From the NCBI RefSeq assembly GCF_000429645.1, contig NZ_AUCG01000016.1, positions 372,001 through 436,000 on the forward strand: 64,000 bases of DNA. Reading direction: 5' to 3'. Every line of letters starts with the position of its first letter. The first letter of the stretch is position 1. The notes beneath the pieces are model-generated. The model was not told the DNA's origin. It did no database searches and saw only the letters and a list, made by a program, of their open reading frames with translations. Position numbers and translations under genes: made by a program. This DNA comes from Niveispirillum irakense DSM 11586. Lineage in GTDB: Bacteria; Pseudomonadota; Alphaproteobacteria; Azospirillales; Azospirillaceae. This document shows positions 36,210-45,396 of this stretch, piece by piece.

Positions 36210-37286
36210 TCAGAACTGCCAGGTCACCGCCACCGCGCCATATTGGTCGCCCTTGTCCTGGGTCTTGAATTCGCGGCTGCGGAAGACATGGGTATAGGTC
36301 AGGCGCGCCCGGTAGATATTGACGGCCATGCCGGCCTGGAAATCACCGACGAGGATTTTGCGGTCAACCGAGCGGCTGTCGCGGAACGTATTGCCATCCA
36401 GGAAGATGTTGCGCGCCACCGCACGCCCCGACACACCGGCAAACAGATACCAGCCGATAGGGTGGGCCACGTCATGCTCAAAAAAGCCGGCACCGGGCAG
36501 CGAGGGCTGGATGCGCGCGGGACCGAAATCAGCCGGCAGCCGCCAGCCAGCCCGGACCATCAAGCCCGTATCGGCATAGGTGGCCACATTGCCGATAGCC
36601 CCACCGAAATGGGGCATCATGTCGATCCCGAAACCGTCGCCGGCCAGGATATCCTGACGCCAGCTCCGCTCGTAGGTCAGCACCAGCCCCGGCTCATTGT
36701 GAAGCTGGGTATCCCAGCCGCGCGGCTTGGGTGACCCCACGATCCGGTGGATCAGCTTTTGCGTCGGCTCCGCCAGGGACGCGGGGCCGACAACGCCGAC
36801 GGTCAGTTGCAACTGGTCCATCCGGCGGTTGGTCTCATTGATCAGCCCCACCGATCCGTGCAGCCAGCCGGCATAGGGCCGGTCGGTCTCTGGCGGGTCG
36901 GGCAGGTTGATGTCGCTGGCCGTATACATGTTCTGCCCCAGGGAGAAGACGGCCCGCACATGGCCATCCTGGGCGAAGAAGGGCACCAGTTTCGCCCATT
37001 CCCGCGTCCAGCCCGGCACGGCATCGCGTGCCGTGGTCCAACTGGCCTGGACGCCGTTCGTGTAATGGCGGTCGATATTATAGAACAGGTCATTTTCCAG
37101 CTGCAGGGTCAGGGTGCCCCGATCCGCGCCCACCGTCGGCGCCCCCGGCAGGGGGGAGGCCGGTTCCGGCTCCGCCGCCATGGCCCCATCAACCATCTGC
37201 GCCGATGCGGGCAGGGTCAGGCCCATCGTCAGCAACAGAACCGGCAAAAATGACAGCGACGACCGCCACAGGAAGGATGAGGGCAT
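36210..37286 (-). CDS. LpxR-like lipid A deacylase (DUF2219)
   Basis: A 358-residue outer-membrane beta-barrel protein. It has a signal peptide (SSLSFLPVLLLTMGLTLPASA-QM) and ends in a terminal Phe after TWQF, as outer-membrane proteins do. DUF2219/LpxR signature: TLTLQLENDLFYNIDRHYTN followed by GVQASW, and DRPYAGWLHGSVG. LpxR removes the 3'-acyloxyacyl chain of lipid A in Salmonella; the substrate here is inferred from family membership. It is monocistronic and follows a hydrolase on the same strand. Confidence 0.8.
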   Translation of the reverse strand: MPSSFLWRSSLSFLPVLLLTMGLTLPASAQMVDGAMAAEPEPASPLPGAPTVGADRGTLTLQLENDLFYNIDRHYTNGVQASWTTARDAVPGWTREWAKLVPFFAQDGHVRAVFSLGQNMYTASDINLPDPPETDRPYAGWLHGSVGLINETNRRMDQLQLTVGVVGPASLAEPTQKLIHRIVGSPKPRGWDTQLHNEPGLVLTYERSWRQDILAGDGFGIDMMPHFGGAIGNVATYADTGLMVRAGWRLPADFGPARIQPSLPGAGFFEHDVAHPIGWYLFAGVSGRAVARNIFLDGNTFRDSRSVDRKILVGDFQAGMAVNIYRARLTYTHVFRSREFKTQDKGDQYGAVAVTWQF

Positions 37287-37357
37287 GATGGGGGATCAAC
37301 TCTCGTAAAACAGCGCCAAGGGGGCGGCACAAAATCTATGGCCGCCAATTATGGCGG

Positions 37358-38218
37358 TCATTGGCGCATGAAAGCGCGCAACAGGTCGAATGTTCCCTGC
37401 GGATCATCGCGGAAGGTGCCATGGCCGCACTGCGCAAAACGCTTCAACATTGATGTCGCCGGCGGCAGATGGGCGAAAATCTCTTCTGCTGCTTCCCAGG
37501 GGGTGATGGGGTCCTGATCGCCGGCCAGCACCAGCACGGGGCTGGCGGCGCGACCCAGGCTGGGGCGGAAATCCATGCCCCACATCTCCCCGTTCCGGCC
37601 GGAGAAATGTTCCAGCACCTCCGGCTTCACGATGGAGCGCGACCGGCCAACAATGCCGCCCGGTGGCGGATTGACCGTGTAACAGCCCATGCAGATGGCG
37701 GCATAAGGCGCCACCTTGTCCGCCGTCACATCGGTCCAGAAGGTGCGGGCGGCAGCCGCCACCGCTGGCCCCGCCCGGCGGTCAAACGCCTTGACGATCA
37801 GGTCCAGTTGCATGCGCGCCGCCGTGGAGGACAGGATCACCCCCGCCGCATGGCCGGGATGGCGCTGCATATAGGCCTGAGCGACGAAGCCGCCGAAGCT
37901 GTTGCCCAGCACAAAGGGCTTTTCAATCCCCAGCGCATCGCAGAAGCCCTTCACATCATCGGCCCATTGCGCCAGCGTCCAGGTGGCCGGATCGCTGCCG
38001 CCGCTGCGGCCCTGGCCGCGATGGTCCAGATAGATCACCTGCGCCACATCCGTCAGGGCGCCAAAGGCGGGCTTGAAGGTGGCATGGTCGAAGCCAGGGC
38101 CGCCATGCAGCAGGATCAGCGTTGGCCGCTGACGCATCCCCTCCCCGTCCGGCACCAGCCCCGCGCCTTCGACATCGAACCAGAGCGGCGCACCATTCAC
38201 CATCACCCGCACGATCAC
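37358..38218 (-). CDS. Alpha/beta hydrolase, proline-iminopeptidase-like
   Basis: A 286-residue cytoplasmic hydrolase of the S33 type. HGGPGFDHATFKPAF is the HGGPG oxyanion motif of prolyl aminopeptidases, LDHRGQGRSGG follows, the nucleophile is Ser in GNSFGG (about residue 107), Asp is in LAGDQDPITP and His in CGHGTFRDD. Aminopeptidase, amide or ester activity are all possible. There is no signal peptide. The start is ATG 38218 with an upstream GAAGAG; the divergent ggt gene begins 155 bases away. Confidence 0.85.
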   Translation of the reverse strand: MIVRVMVNGAPLWFDVEGAGLVPDGEGMRQRPTLILLHGGPGFDHATFKPAFGALTDVAQVIYLDHRGQGRSGGSDPATWTLAQWADDVKGFCDALGIEKPFVLGNSFGGFVAQAYMQRHPGHAAGVILSSTAARMQLDLIVKAFDRRAGPAVAAAARTFWTDVTADKVAPYAAICMGCYTVNPPPGGIVGRSRSIVKPEVLEHFSGRNGEMWGMDFRPSLGRAASPVLVLAGDQDPITPWEAAEEIFAHLPPATSMLKRFAQCGHGTFRDDPQGTFDLLRAFMRQ

Positions 38219-38373
38219 TCTTCCTTTATCTCAATAATCCTGCGTTCCAGGCTGGCACGGAGAGGCGCTGGCCGCAATGGTTGCCCCATACCGCCGCATG
38301 GCTTTAAAACCATGCGGGTGGGAACACATAAGGGGCGCAAGGCCTCATCCATGCACAGGAAGGCTTTCGGACA

Positions 38374-40155
38374 ATGGCTTGGACATTCACGCGGCGCGTG
38401 GCGCTGCTACTGCTGGGAACTGTACTGACCATGCCGATCATGACGGAAACGGCGGTCGCTGCTGAAGAGGCGTCACTGCCCCAGGCCGGGCGCGGTGACC
38501 GTCTGGTTGGTGCCAATTTCGCCGGCCGGTCGGAAATCATCGCCGCCAATGGTGCCGCCGCCACCAGCCAGCCGCTGGCGACGCAGGTGGCCATCTCCAT
38601 CCTGCAACAGGGTGGCACGGCGGTGGATGCGGCCATTGCCGCCAATGCCACGCTGGGGCTGATGGAACCGACCGGCAGCGGCATGGGTGGCGACCTGTTC
38701 GCCCTGGTCTGGGATCCCAAGACCAACAAGGTCCATGGCTTGAACGCCTCGGGCCGCTCGCCCAAGGGCCAGAGCCTGAAGGATTTGACCCAGCGGCTGG
38801 GGCCGGGCAAGCCGATCCCCTCGCACGGATCGCTGTCCGTCACCGTGCCGGGGGCGGTGGATGGCTGGTTTGAGCTGCACCAGAAGTTCGGCCGCCTGCC
38901 GATGGAACAGGTGCTGGCACCGGCCATCAACTATGCCCGCGACGGCTTCCCCCTCTCTCCCTTCATCGCCAAGGGCTGGGGCAATAATTTCCGCCGCTTC
39001 GGCCAGTTGGGTGAGGTGATCGAGGAACTGGACAACGCCAAAAAGACCTATCTGATCGACGGCAAGCCCCCTGTGGCTGGCCAAATTTTCCGCAATCCGG
39101 ACCTTGCCAATTCACTGACCCTGGTGGCCAAGGGTGGGCGCGATGCCTATTACAAGGGCCAGATCGCCCGCACCGTGGATGCCTATATGAAGCGCATCGG
39201 CGGCCCGCTGCGGTACGAGGATTTCGCCAGCCATCACAGCGACTGGGTGGAACCGATCACCACCAATTATCGCGGCTATGATCTGTGGCAGATCCCGCCC
39301 AACGGCCAGGGTCTGGCCACCCTTCAGATGATGAACATCCTGGAAGGATATGATCTGAAGGCGATGGGCCATAACAGCGCCGATTTCATCCATGTCTCGG
39401 TAGAAGCCAAGAAGCTGGCCTTCGCCGACCGGTCACGCTGGTATGCCGATCAGGCTTTCGTGAAGCTGCCGATCGACACGCTGATCTCCAAGGATTACGC
39501 CGCCAAACGCCGCGCCCTGATCGACATGGCCAAGGCCGGTGCGCCGGAAACCGGCATCATGCCGGAAAGCCATGACACCATCTTCCTGACCACCGCCGAC
39601 AAGGACGGGATGATGGTGGCACTGATCCAGTCCAATTATCGCGGCATGGGGTCGGGGCTGGTGCCGGACGGGCTGGGCTTCATGCTGCAGGATCGCGGCG
39701 AACAGTTCGCGCTGGACCCCAAGCATCCCAATGTCTATGCGCCCGGCAAGCGCCCCTTCCACACCATCATCCCCGGCATGGTGACCAAGGATGGTCAGTC
39801 CTTCCTGGCTTATGGCGTGATGGGCGGGGCGATGCAGCCGCAGGGCCATACCCAGGTGCTGGTCAACATCATCGATTTCGGGATGAATGTGCAGGAAGCA
39901 GGCGACGCCGCCCGCTGGCAGCATGAAGGCTCCCCCGAACCGACAGGGGAAAAGGGCGAGGGCACCGGCACGCTGTACCTGGAACAGGGCATTGCGCCGG
40001 ATGTGGTGGAAGCCCTGAAGGCCCGCGGCCACAAGGTGGAGATCAAGCCCGGCCTGCATTATGGCAGCTACGAAGCCATCCTGCGCGACCATGCCAACGG
40101 CACCTACCATGCCGGCACGGAAATGCGCGTGGACGGCAACGCGGCGGGTTATTGA
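38374..40155 (+). CDS. ggt: Gamma-glutamyltranspeptidase
   Basis: 593-residue exported enzyme of glutathione and gamma-glutamyl compound metabolism. An N-terminal signal (RRVALLLLGTVLTMPIMTETAVA-AE) is followed by the large-subunit domain with GGTAVDAAIAANATLGLMEP and TGSGMGGDLFALVW. Autocleavage would occur before T402 in ESHDTIFLTTADKDG, giving a small subunit of about 190 residues that includes GSGLVPDGLGFMLQDRG. The catalytic Thr is present, so activity is likely. A strong intrinsic terminator follows at 40162-40215. Confidence 0.92.
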   Translation: MAWTFTRRVALLLLGTVLTMPIMTETAVAAEEASLPQAGRGDRLVGANFAGRSEIIAANGAAATSQPLATQVAISILQQGGTAVDAAIAANATLGLMEPTGSGMGGDLFALVWDPKTNKVHGLNASGRSPKGQSLKDLTQRLGPGKPIPSHGSLSVTVPGAVDGWFELHQKFGRLPMEQVLAPAINYARDGFPLSPFIAKGWGNNFRRFGQLGEVIEELDNAKKTYLIDGKPPVAGQIFRNPDLANSLTLVAKGGRDAYYKGQIARTVDAYMKRIGGPLRYEDFASHHSDWVEPITTNYRGYDLWQIPPNGQGLATLQMMNILEGYDLKAMGHNSADFIHVSVEAKKLAFADRSRWYADQAFVKLPIDTLISKDYAAKRRALIDMAKAGAPETGIMPESHDTIFLTTADKDGMMVALIQSNYRGMGSGLVPDGLGFMLQDRGEQFALDPKHPNVYAPGKRPFHTIIPGMVTKDGQSFLAYGVMGGAMQPQGHTQVLVNIIDFGMNVQEAGDAARWQHEGSPEPTGEKGEGTGTLYLEQGIAPDVVEALKARGHKVEIKPGLHYGSYEAILRDHANGTYHAGTEMRVDGNAAGY

Positions 40156-40161
40156 GGATAA

Positions 40162-40215
40162 GCGGCGGTCATCACGGCTATCCGTCCATCATCGTGATGA
40201 CCGCCGCACCTTTTT
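40162..40215 (+). terminator. Strong intrinsic terminator of ggt
   Basis: A 15-bp perfect stem (40162-40176 with 40193-40207) encloses a 16-base loop and is followed by ACCTTTTT. It begins 7 bases after the ggt stop. Confidence 0.93.
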
Positions 40216-40426
40216 CAGTCTGCTCAAAACACCTGAAAAGAAATTCCGTTGCGATACCGGAATATTTAAAGCCTCATCGCAAAATCATTCCCTGTCCAAA
40301 ACGATAATTGAAAATCCTTATTTTTCTCACTATTGGCAACCGTGCCGCAGTTACCTTACAGGCCAGTCGCGCTACATTTCCTCCCAGTGACGATGACACC
40401 CGGACGGGTGGATGGGGAGACTTGAA

Positions 40427-41614
40427 ATGGCGTGCGAGCGTTCCACCCAACATGATGTGATCGTGATCGGCGGCGGTCCCGCCGGTCTGGCCTTTGCCCG
40501 GTCGCTGGCCGATAGCGGCTTGCGCATCGCCATTGTGGAACGCCAACCCCATGACGCCCTGGCCGATCCTGCCTTTGATGGGCGGGAAATCGCCCTCACC
40601 CATCGCTCGGCCGATATCCTGCAAAAGCTGGGTGTCTGGGACCGGATCGACGCGGCGGAAATCGCACCCTTGCGCAAGGCTGTGGTGCTGAATGGCTCCT
40701 CTCCCTTCGCCTTGAGTTTCGGGGGTGAGAGGGAAGGGGCGGACAGGCTGGGCCATCTGGTGCCCAATCACCTGATCCGCCGGGCCCTGTTCCAGTCGAT
40801 CGACGGGCAGACGGGCCTGTCGCTGATCACCGGGCAGGCGGTGACAGAGGTACGCACCGATGCGGATGGCGCCATGGTGCGCCTGTCCGATGGCACGGTA
40901 TTGACGGGCGCGCTGCTGGTGGCCGCCGATTCCCGCTTTTCCGATGTACGCGGGCGGCTGGGCATCGGGGCGGAGATCAACCGGCTGGGCCGGTCCATGA
41001 TGGTGGTGCGCGTGGCGCATGAGGGCGAGCATGGCGGCGTGGCGACGGAATGGTTCGAACATGGGCACACCATGGCCATGCTGCCTTTGAACGGCGCTCT
41101 CTCCTCTGCCGTGCTGACCCTGCCGGCAGGGGAAATGGACCGGCTGATGCGCCTGGATGAAGCGGCGTTGGGCCAGGAATTGACCCGGCGGTATCAGGCA
41201 CGGCTGGGGGACATGCGGGTGGTCAGCAGCCCCCATGTCTATCCCCTGGCCACCACCTATTCCCACCGTTTCGTCACGCGCCGCGCTGCTTTGATCGGGG
41301 ATGCCGCCGTCGGCATGCACCCGGTGACGGCGCATGGCTTCAATTTCGGCCTTCAGGGACAGGCGACCCTGGCCGGGCTGATTGCGCAGGCCGTGGCGAA
41401 GGGTGGCGATATCGCCGCCCCGGCCCTGTTGTCCCGGTATGAATGGACCCACCGTCTGGCCACCAAGCCGCTTTACAGCGCCACCAACCTGATTGTCGGG
41501 CTTTATACGGATGAAAGGCTGCCCCAGCGCATTGTCCGCCATGCCGCCCTGCGCGCTGCCGCCCGTTTGCCCTTGCTGCGGGGCGGCGTCACCCGGCTCT
41601 TGATGCAGCATTGA
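40427..41614 (+). CDS. ubiM: FAD-dependent ubiquinone-biosynthesis hydroxylase, UbiM-like
   Basis: A 395-residue UbiH/UbiF/UbiM-family flavin monooxygenase. The FAD-binding Rossmann motif VIVIGGGPAGLAFARSLADS starts near residue 10, FDGREIALTHRSADILQKLG is typical of UbiM-like members, and the second FAD/ribityl motif is ALIGDAAVGMHPVTAHGFN, followed by FGLQGQATLAGLIAQA. The role would be hydroxylation of the ubiquinone ring. UbiM assignment rests on the DGREIALTH block and is tentative versus UbiH. Start ATG 40427 has GGGGAGA upstream; ATG 40412 is the alternative. Confidence 0.75.
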   Translation: MACERSTQHDVIVIGGGPAGLAFARSLADSGLRIAIVERQPHDALADPAFDGREIALTHRSADILQKLGVWDRIDAAEIAPLRKAVVLNGSSPFALSFGGEREGADRLGHLVPNHLIRRALFQSIDGQTGLSLITGQAVTEVRTDADGAMVRLSDGTVLTGALLVAADSRFSDVRGRLGIGAEINRLGRSMMVVRVAHEGEHGGVATEWFEHGHTMAMLPLNGALSSAVLTLPAGEMDRLMRLDEAALGQELTRRYQARLGDMRVVSSPHVYPLATTYSHRFVTRRAALIGDAAVGMHPVTAHGFNFGLQGQATLAGLIAQAVAKGGDIAAPALLSRYEWTHRLATKPLYSATNLIVGLYTDERLPQRIVRHAALRAAARLPLLRGGVTRLLMQH

Positions 41615-41714
41615 GGTCGCGGGGCGCGACAGGATGCACCCGTTCGTTCATGAACTGTTCCATTCTGGATGATAAGCGCGTAGCATCGGCGCCGGATAAT
41701 CTGCCGGAGCCTTG

Positions 41715-43223
41715 ATGCCTGTGCCCAGTTTCGCCCTTGATCCGCTGTCGCTGTTGATTGGTGCCGTGCTGGCCGCCGGCATCACCGCCTTGTGGCTGCG
41801 GCAGGCGGCGGGCGGGCTGCGAACGGAACTGGCCGCCCTGCGGGTAGAGCGCGACCATCTGGCCCGGTATCAGGCGGAATTGCGCCAGGAGCTGGTGGAG
41901 CGGGACCGGTTGCTGACCAGCACCCGCCGCCAGCAGATGGAAGAAGCCGCCGCCCGTGCCACGGCAGAGGCGGCGGCTGCCCGCGTGCCGGGGCTGGAGG
42001 AGGCGCTGGCCTATCACCAGGATGAGCAGGCGGAGTTGCAGGCCGCCCTTGCCGAATGCCGCACCGCCTTGGAGCAGGAGCGCCAGACCCATGCCGACAA
42101 GCTGGCCCTGCTGGATCAGGCGCAAACCCGGCTGGCCGATGCCTTCAAGGCCCTGTCGGCAGAAGCCCTGTCGGCCAATAACCGCGATTTCCTGACCCTG
42201 GCCCAGGCGCAGTTGGAGAAGTTCCAGGAAAGCGCCAAGGGCGACCTGGAGAAGCGCTCCGCCGCCATCGATGCGCTGGTCACCCCCATCCGCGACCATC
42301 TGGTGAAATTTGGCGAGGCGGTGCAGGGGATCGAGCAGGCCCGTGTCGGTGCCTATGCCGAGTTGAAAACCCAGGTGGCCCACCTGATGGAAGGCCAGGG
42401 GCAGTTACGGTCAGAGACGGCCAATCTGGTCCGCGCTTTGCGCAGCCCGGCGGCGCGGGGTCGCTGGGGGGAAATCCAGCTTCGCCGGGTCGTGGAAATG
42501 GCCGGCATGGTCGATCATTGCGATTTCCATGAACAGGCCAGCATGGAAGGCGGCGACGGCAATCGGCTGCGCCCGGACCTGATCGTCCGCCTGCCCGGCG
42601 GCAAAAGCATTGTGGTCGATGCCAAGGCGCCGCTGGAAGCCTATCTGGATGCCAGCAATGAAGGCGATGATGCGGCCCGACGGCTGCACCTCTCCCGCCA
42701 TTCCCGCCATATCCGCGACCATATGAAGGGGCTGGGGGAAAAGCGCTATTGGGCGCAGTTCGACCCGGCGCCGGAATTTGTCGTGCTGTTTTTGCCGGGG
42801 GAGAATTTCTTCTCCGCCGCCCTGGAGCATGACCCGGCCCTGATTGAGGCTGGCATCGACCAGTCGGTGATCCCGGCCACGCCGACAACGCTGATCGCCC
42901 TGCTGCGTGCCGTCTCCTATGGCTGGCGACAGGAAGCCCTCGCCCGCAACGCCCAGACCATCAGCCAGTTGGGCCGGGAGCTTTATGAGCGGCTGGGCAC
43001 CATGGCCGACCATATGGGCAAGGTGGGCAAAGGGCTGGGCAGTGCCGTGAACAGCTATAATGCCGCCGTCGCATCGCTGGAAACGCGGGTGCTGGTCACG
43101 GCCCGGCGCTTCAAGGATCTGCGCGCCACCCCCGGCAATGGCGATTTGCCCGAACTGGCCCCGCTGGACCATGTGCCGCGCCAGCCCGTGCCGCCGGAAC
43201 CCGCCCTGCTGCCGGGGGAATGA
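41715..43223 (+). CDS. rmuC: DNA recombination protein RmuC
   Basis: 502-residue protein. It has an N-terminal membrane helix (LLIGAVLAAGITALWL), a coiled coil (about 30-160, with Ala/Glu/Arg-rich heptads) and the nuclease-like RmuC domain (about 190-460), including RGRWGEIQLRRVVEMAGM, PGGKSIVVDAKAPLEAYLD and FVVLFLPGENFFSAALE. RmuC limits inverted-repeat recombination and is thought to be a membrane-tethered nuclease. Start ATG 41715 has GGAG five bases upstream. A TTG just before is not needed. Confidence 0.92.
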   Translation: MPVPSFALDPLSLLIGAVLAAGITALWLRQAAGGLRTELAALRVERDHLARYQAELRQELVERDRLLTSTRRQQMEEAAARATAEAAAARVPGLEEALAYHQDEQAELQAALAECRTALEQERQTHADKLALLDQAQTRLADAFKALSAEALSANNRDFLTLAQAQLEKFQESAKGDLEKRSAAIDALVTPIRDHLVKFGEAVQGIEQARVGAYAELKTQVAHLMEGQGQLRSETANLVRALRSPAARGRWGEIQLRRVVEMAGMVDHCDFHEQASMEGGDGNRLRPDLIVRLPGGKSIVVDAKAPLEAYLDASNEGDDAARRLHLSRHSRHIRDHMKGLGEKRYWAQFDPAPEFVVLFLPGENFFSAALEHDPALIEAGIDQSVIPATPTTLIALLRAVSYGWRQEALARNAQTISQLGRELYERLGTMADHMGKVGKGLGSAVNSYNAAVASLETRVLVTARRFKDLRATPGNGDLPELAPLDHVPRQPVPPEPALLPGE

Positions 43224-43306
43224 GGGGGCACCCTGCGCCAAACCCGCTTGACGCCCGCCCGCCCTGGTCCTATCTGGCCTACTGATTTCTATCGCTGGAA
43301 CGTCCC

Positions 43307-43819
43307 ATGTCTCTTCTGCCCATCCTCACCATTCCCGATACCCGTCTGAAGGCCAAGTGCAAGCCGCTGGACAATGTGGATGGGCGTGTCGCGACGCTGA
43401 TGGATGACATGCTGGAGACCATGTACAAGGCCCCCGGCATCGGGCTGGCGGCACCGCAGATCGGCGTGCTGGAACGGCTGATCGTGGTCGATGTCACCGA
43501 CCACAAGAATGAGAAGCCCAACCCCATCGCCATGGTCAATCCGGAACTGATCCTGGCGTCGGATGAGCTGGCGGTGACGCAGGAAGGCTGCCTGTCCATC
43601 CCCGAAATCTATGCCGATGTCACCCGCCCGGCGCAGGTCCGCGTGCGCTATGTCGACCGCGATGGCGAGGTGCGGGAGATGGATGCCGACGGCCTGCTGG
43701 CCACCTGCATCCAGCATGAGATTGACCATCTGAACGGCGTGCTGTTCATCGACCATCTCTCCTCGCTGAAGCGCAACATGATCCTGCGCAAATATAACAA
43801 GACCAAGCGCCAGCCCTGA
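43307..43819 (+). CDS. def: Peptide deformylase
   Basis: 170-residue metalloenzyme that removes the formyl group from nascent N-formylmethionine peptides. Motif I is GIGLAAPQ (44-51), motif II EGCLS with the metal ligand C95, and motif III HEIDH with H137 and H141 as metal ligands and E138 as catalytic base. All three are intact. The gene is followed after 49 bases by fmt, the common def-fmt pairing of opposing activities. Confidence 0.97.
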   Translation: MSLLPILTIPDTRLKAKCKPLDNVDGRVATLMDDMLETMYKAPGIGLAAPQIGVLERLIVVDVTDHKNEKPNPIAMVNPELILASDELAVTQEGCLSIPEIYADVTRPAQVRVRYVDRDGEVREMDADGLLATCIQHEIDHLNGVLFIDHLSSLKRNMILRKYNKTKRQP

Positions 43820-43868
43820 CCGGCGCCGTCTGCCTGCCGCCATTTGCCTTCAGATAAAGGAAATGCCC

Positions 43869-44789
43869 ATGCCGTTGCGTCTCGCCTTCATGGGCACGCC
43901 TGATTTCTCCGTCGGCATCCTGGATGCGCTGGTGCAAGCCGGGCACGATGTCGTCTGTGTCTATAGCCAGCCGCCGCGTCCTGCCGGGCGGGGGCAGCAG
44001 CTTCAGGCCACGCCCGTGCATCGCCGGGCCGAGGCGCTGGGCATCCCTGTGCGCACGCCGAAAAGCCTGCGCAAGGCAGAAGCGCAGGAAGAATTCGCCG
44101 CACTCAACCTGGATGCCGCCATTGTTGCGGCTTATGGCTTGATCCTGCCGCAGCCGGTGCTGGATGCGCCGCGCCTGGGCTGCATCAATGTCCATGCCAG
44201 CCTGCTGCCGCGCTGGCGCGGTGCCGCCCCTATCCAGCGCGCCATCCTGGCCGGCGATGCGGAGACCGGGGTGACAATCATGCAGATGGATGCCGGGCTG
44301 GATACCGGTGCCATGCTGTTGAAGGATACAGTCGCCATCACCCCGCACATGACCGCATCGGACCTGCATGACGCGCTGGCGGCCATGGGGGCCCGGCTGA
44401 TGGTGCAGGCCCTGCCCGGCATCGCCGATGGCAGCCTGCCCGCCCTGCCGCAGCCAGAGGACGGCGTGACCTATGCCGCCAAGCTGGCCAAGGAGGAAGG
44501 GCGGCTGGATTTCACCCGTCCGGCGGCGGAACTGGACCGGCAGGTGCGCGGCCTGACGCCCTGGCCCGGCTGCTGGATCGACCTGTCGAACGGGGAACGG
44601 CTGAAGGTGCTGATGGCGGAACCGGTGGCCGGTACAGGCACGCCCGGCACCTTGATTGATGAAGGCCCGACCCTTGCCTGTGGCGAGGGGGCTTTGAAGC
44701 TGCTGCGGGTGCAGCGCCAGGGCAAGGGGCCGGTGGACGCCACCGCCTTCCTGCGGGGCTATCCGCACCAGATCGGCGGGGGGCTTTAG
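43869..44789 (+). CDS. fmt: Methionyl-tRNA formyltransferase
   Basis: 306-residue enzyme that formylates Met-tRNAi for initiation, using 10-formyltetrahydrofolate. The N-terminal Rossmann-like domain carries [13 protein letters not shown], the key [16 protein letters not shown] motif (with catalytic residues) lies near 115, and the C-terminal OB-fold domain (about 205-306) contains [12 protein letters not shown]. The ATG at 43869 lies 8 bases after AAAGG, better than ATG 43863 which would overlap the Shine-Dalgarno. It follows def. Confidence 0.97.
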   Translation: MPLRLAFMGTPDFSVGILDALVQAGHDVVCVYSQPPRPAGRGQQLQATPVHRRAEALGIPVRTPKSLRKAEAQEEFAALNLDAAIVAAYGLILPQPVLDAPRLGCINVHASLLPRWRGAAPIQRAILAGDAETGVTIMQMDAGLDTGAMLLKDTVAITPHMTASDLHDALAAMGARLMVQALPGIADGSLPALPQPEDGVTYAAKLAKEEGRLDFTRPAAELDRQVRGLTPWPGCWIDLSNGERLKVLMAEPVAGTGTPGTLIDEGPTLACGEGALKLLRVQRQGKGPVDATAFLRGYPHQIGGGL

Positions 44790-44948
44790 AATTTATCAGA
44801 TTTGGTTGAATTATCTTCTACCGTCACCCCGGCGAAGGCCGGGGTCCAGTTTCGTAGAGTACAGCGTCTGTGATTCTGGGCCCCGGCCTTCGCCGGGGTG
44901 ACGGGATAAGAGCTATGTCCGATTCCATTTAACCCTGACAGGCTCTAG
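44790..44948. repeat. Dispersed palindromic repeat, family A copy 2 (MITE/REP-like)
   Basis: Two CCGTCACCCCGGCG cores point at each other: 44821-44848 and 44877-44904, complementary over 27 of 28 bases with a 28-base loop. Flanks resemble those of copy 1 (2583-2689): GTCAGGGTTAAATGGAATCGGACATAG on the minus strand at the right end matches copy 1 at about 80-90%. The element fills the gap between the convergent fmt and globin genes and starts directly after the fmt stop. Confidence 0.8.
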
Positions 44949-44962
44949 CTCTCACAAAGACC

Positions 44963-45379
44963 TTAGGCTTCGTCCTCAGGGTCCGGCTGGTTGCGCATGA
45001 AATCGGCCAGGGGGGCCATGGCTTGCAGGATGGCGTGGCGCACATCCTCGCGTGCCACCGTCTCATCCAGCGCGCGTTTCATGCACAAAAGCCAGGCATC
45101 GCGTTCCGCCGTGCCGATGCGGAAGCCCAGATGGCGGGCGCGCAGGCGGGGATGGCCGCGTTCGGCGGAATAATCGGTTGGGCCGCCCATCCATTGCATC
45201 AGATAGAGTTTCAGCACCCGCTTGGTTTCGCCCAGATCGGGGGCGTGGATGGCGCGCAGCTCGCGCGCTTCCGGCAGCGTGTCCATCTGATGGTAGAAGG
45301 CTTCCACCAGCCGGTCGATCACCGGCTGACCACCGATCAGGTCATGGATGGTGGTGGTGCGGGCGGTTTCAGTGCTCAT
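44963..45379 (-). CDS. Group II truncated hemoglobin (GlbO-like)
   Basis: A 138-residue 2-on-2 globin. Proximal His is H83 in RARHLGFRIG, Tyr B10 is Y29 in AFYHQMD, and Trp G8 is W96 in RDAWLLCMKRAL; these match the truncated globin class II. The FYxxMD motif at the start of the second helix is typical. Roles proposed include O2 binding and nitrosative stress defence. An AGG lies 7 bases upstream of the ATG. The M28 peptidase ends 17 bases before it on the same strand. Confidence 0.88.
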   Translation of the reverse strand: MSTETARTTTIHDLIGGQPVIDRLVEAFYHQMDTLPEARELRAIHAPDLGETKRVLKLYLMQWMGGPTDYSAERGHPRLRARHLGFRIGTAERDAWLLCMKRALDETVAREDVRHAILQAMAPLADFMRNQPDPEDEA

Positions 45380-45396
45380 GGGGCAACCTGTTCTGC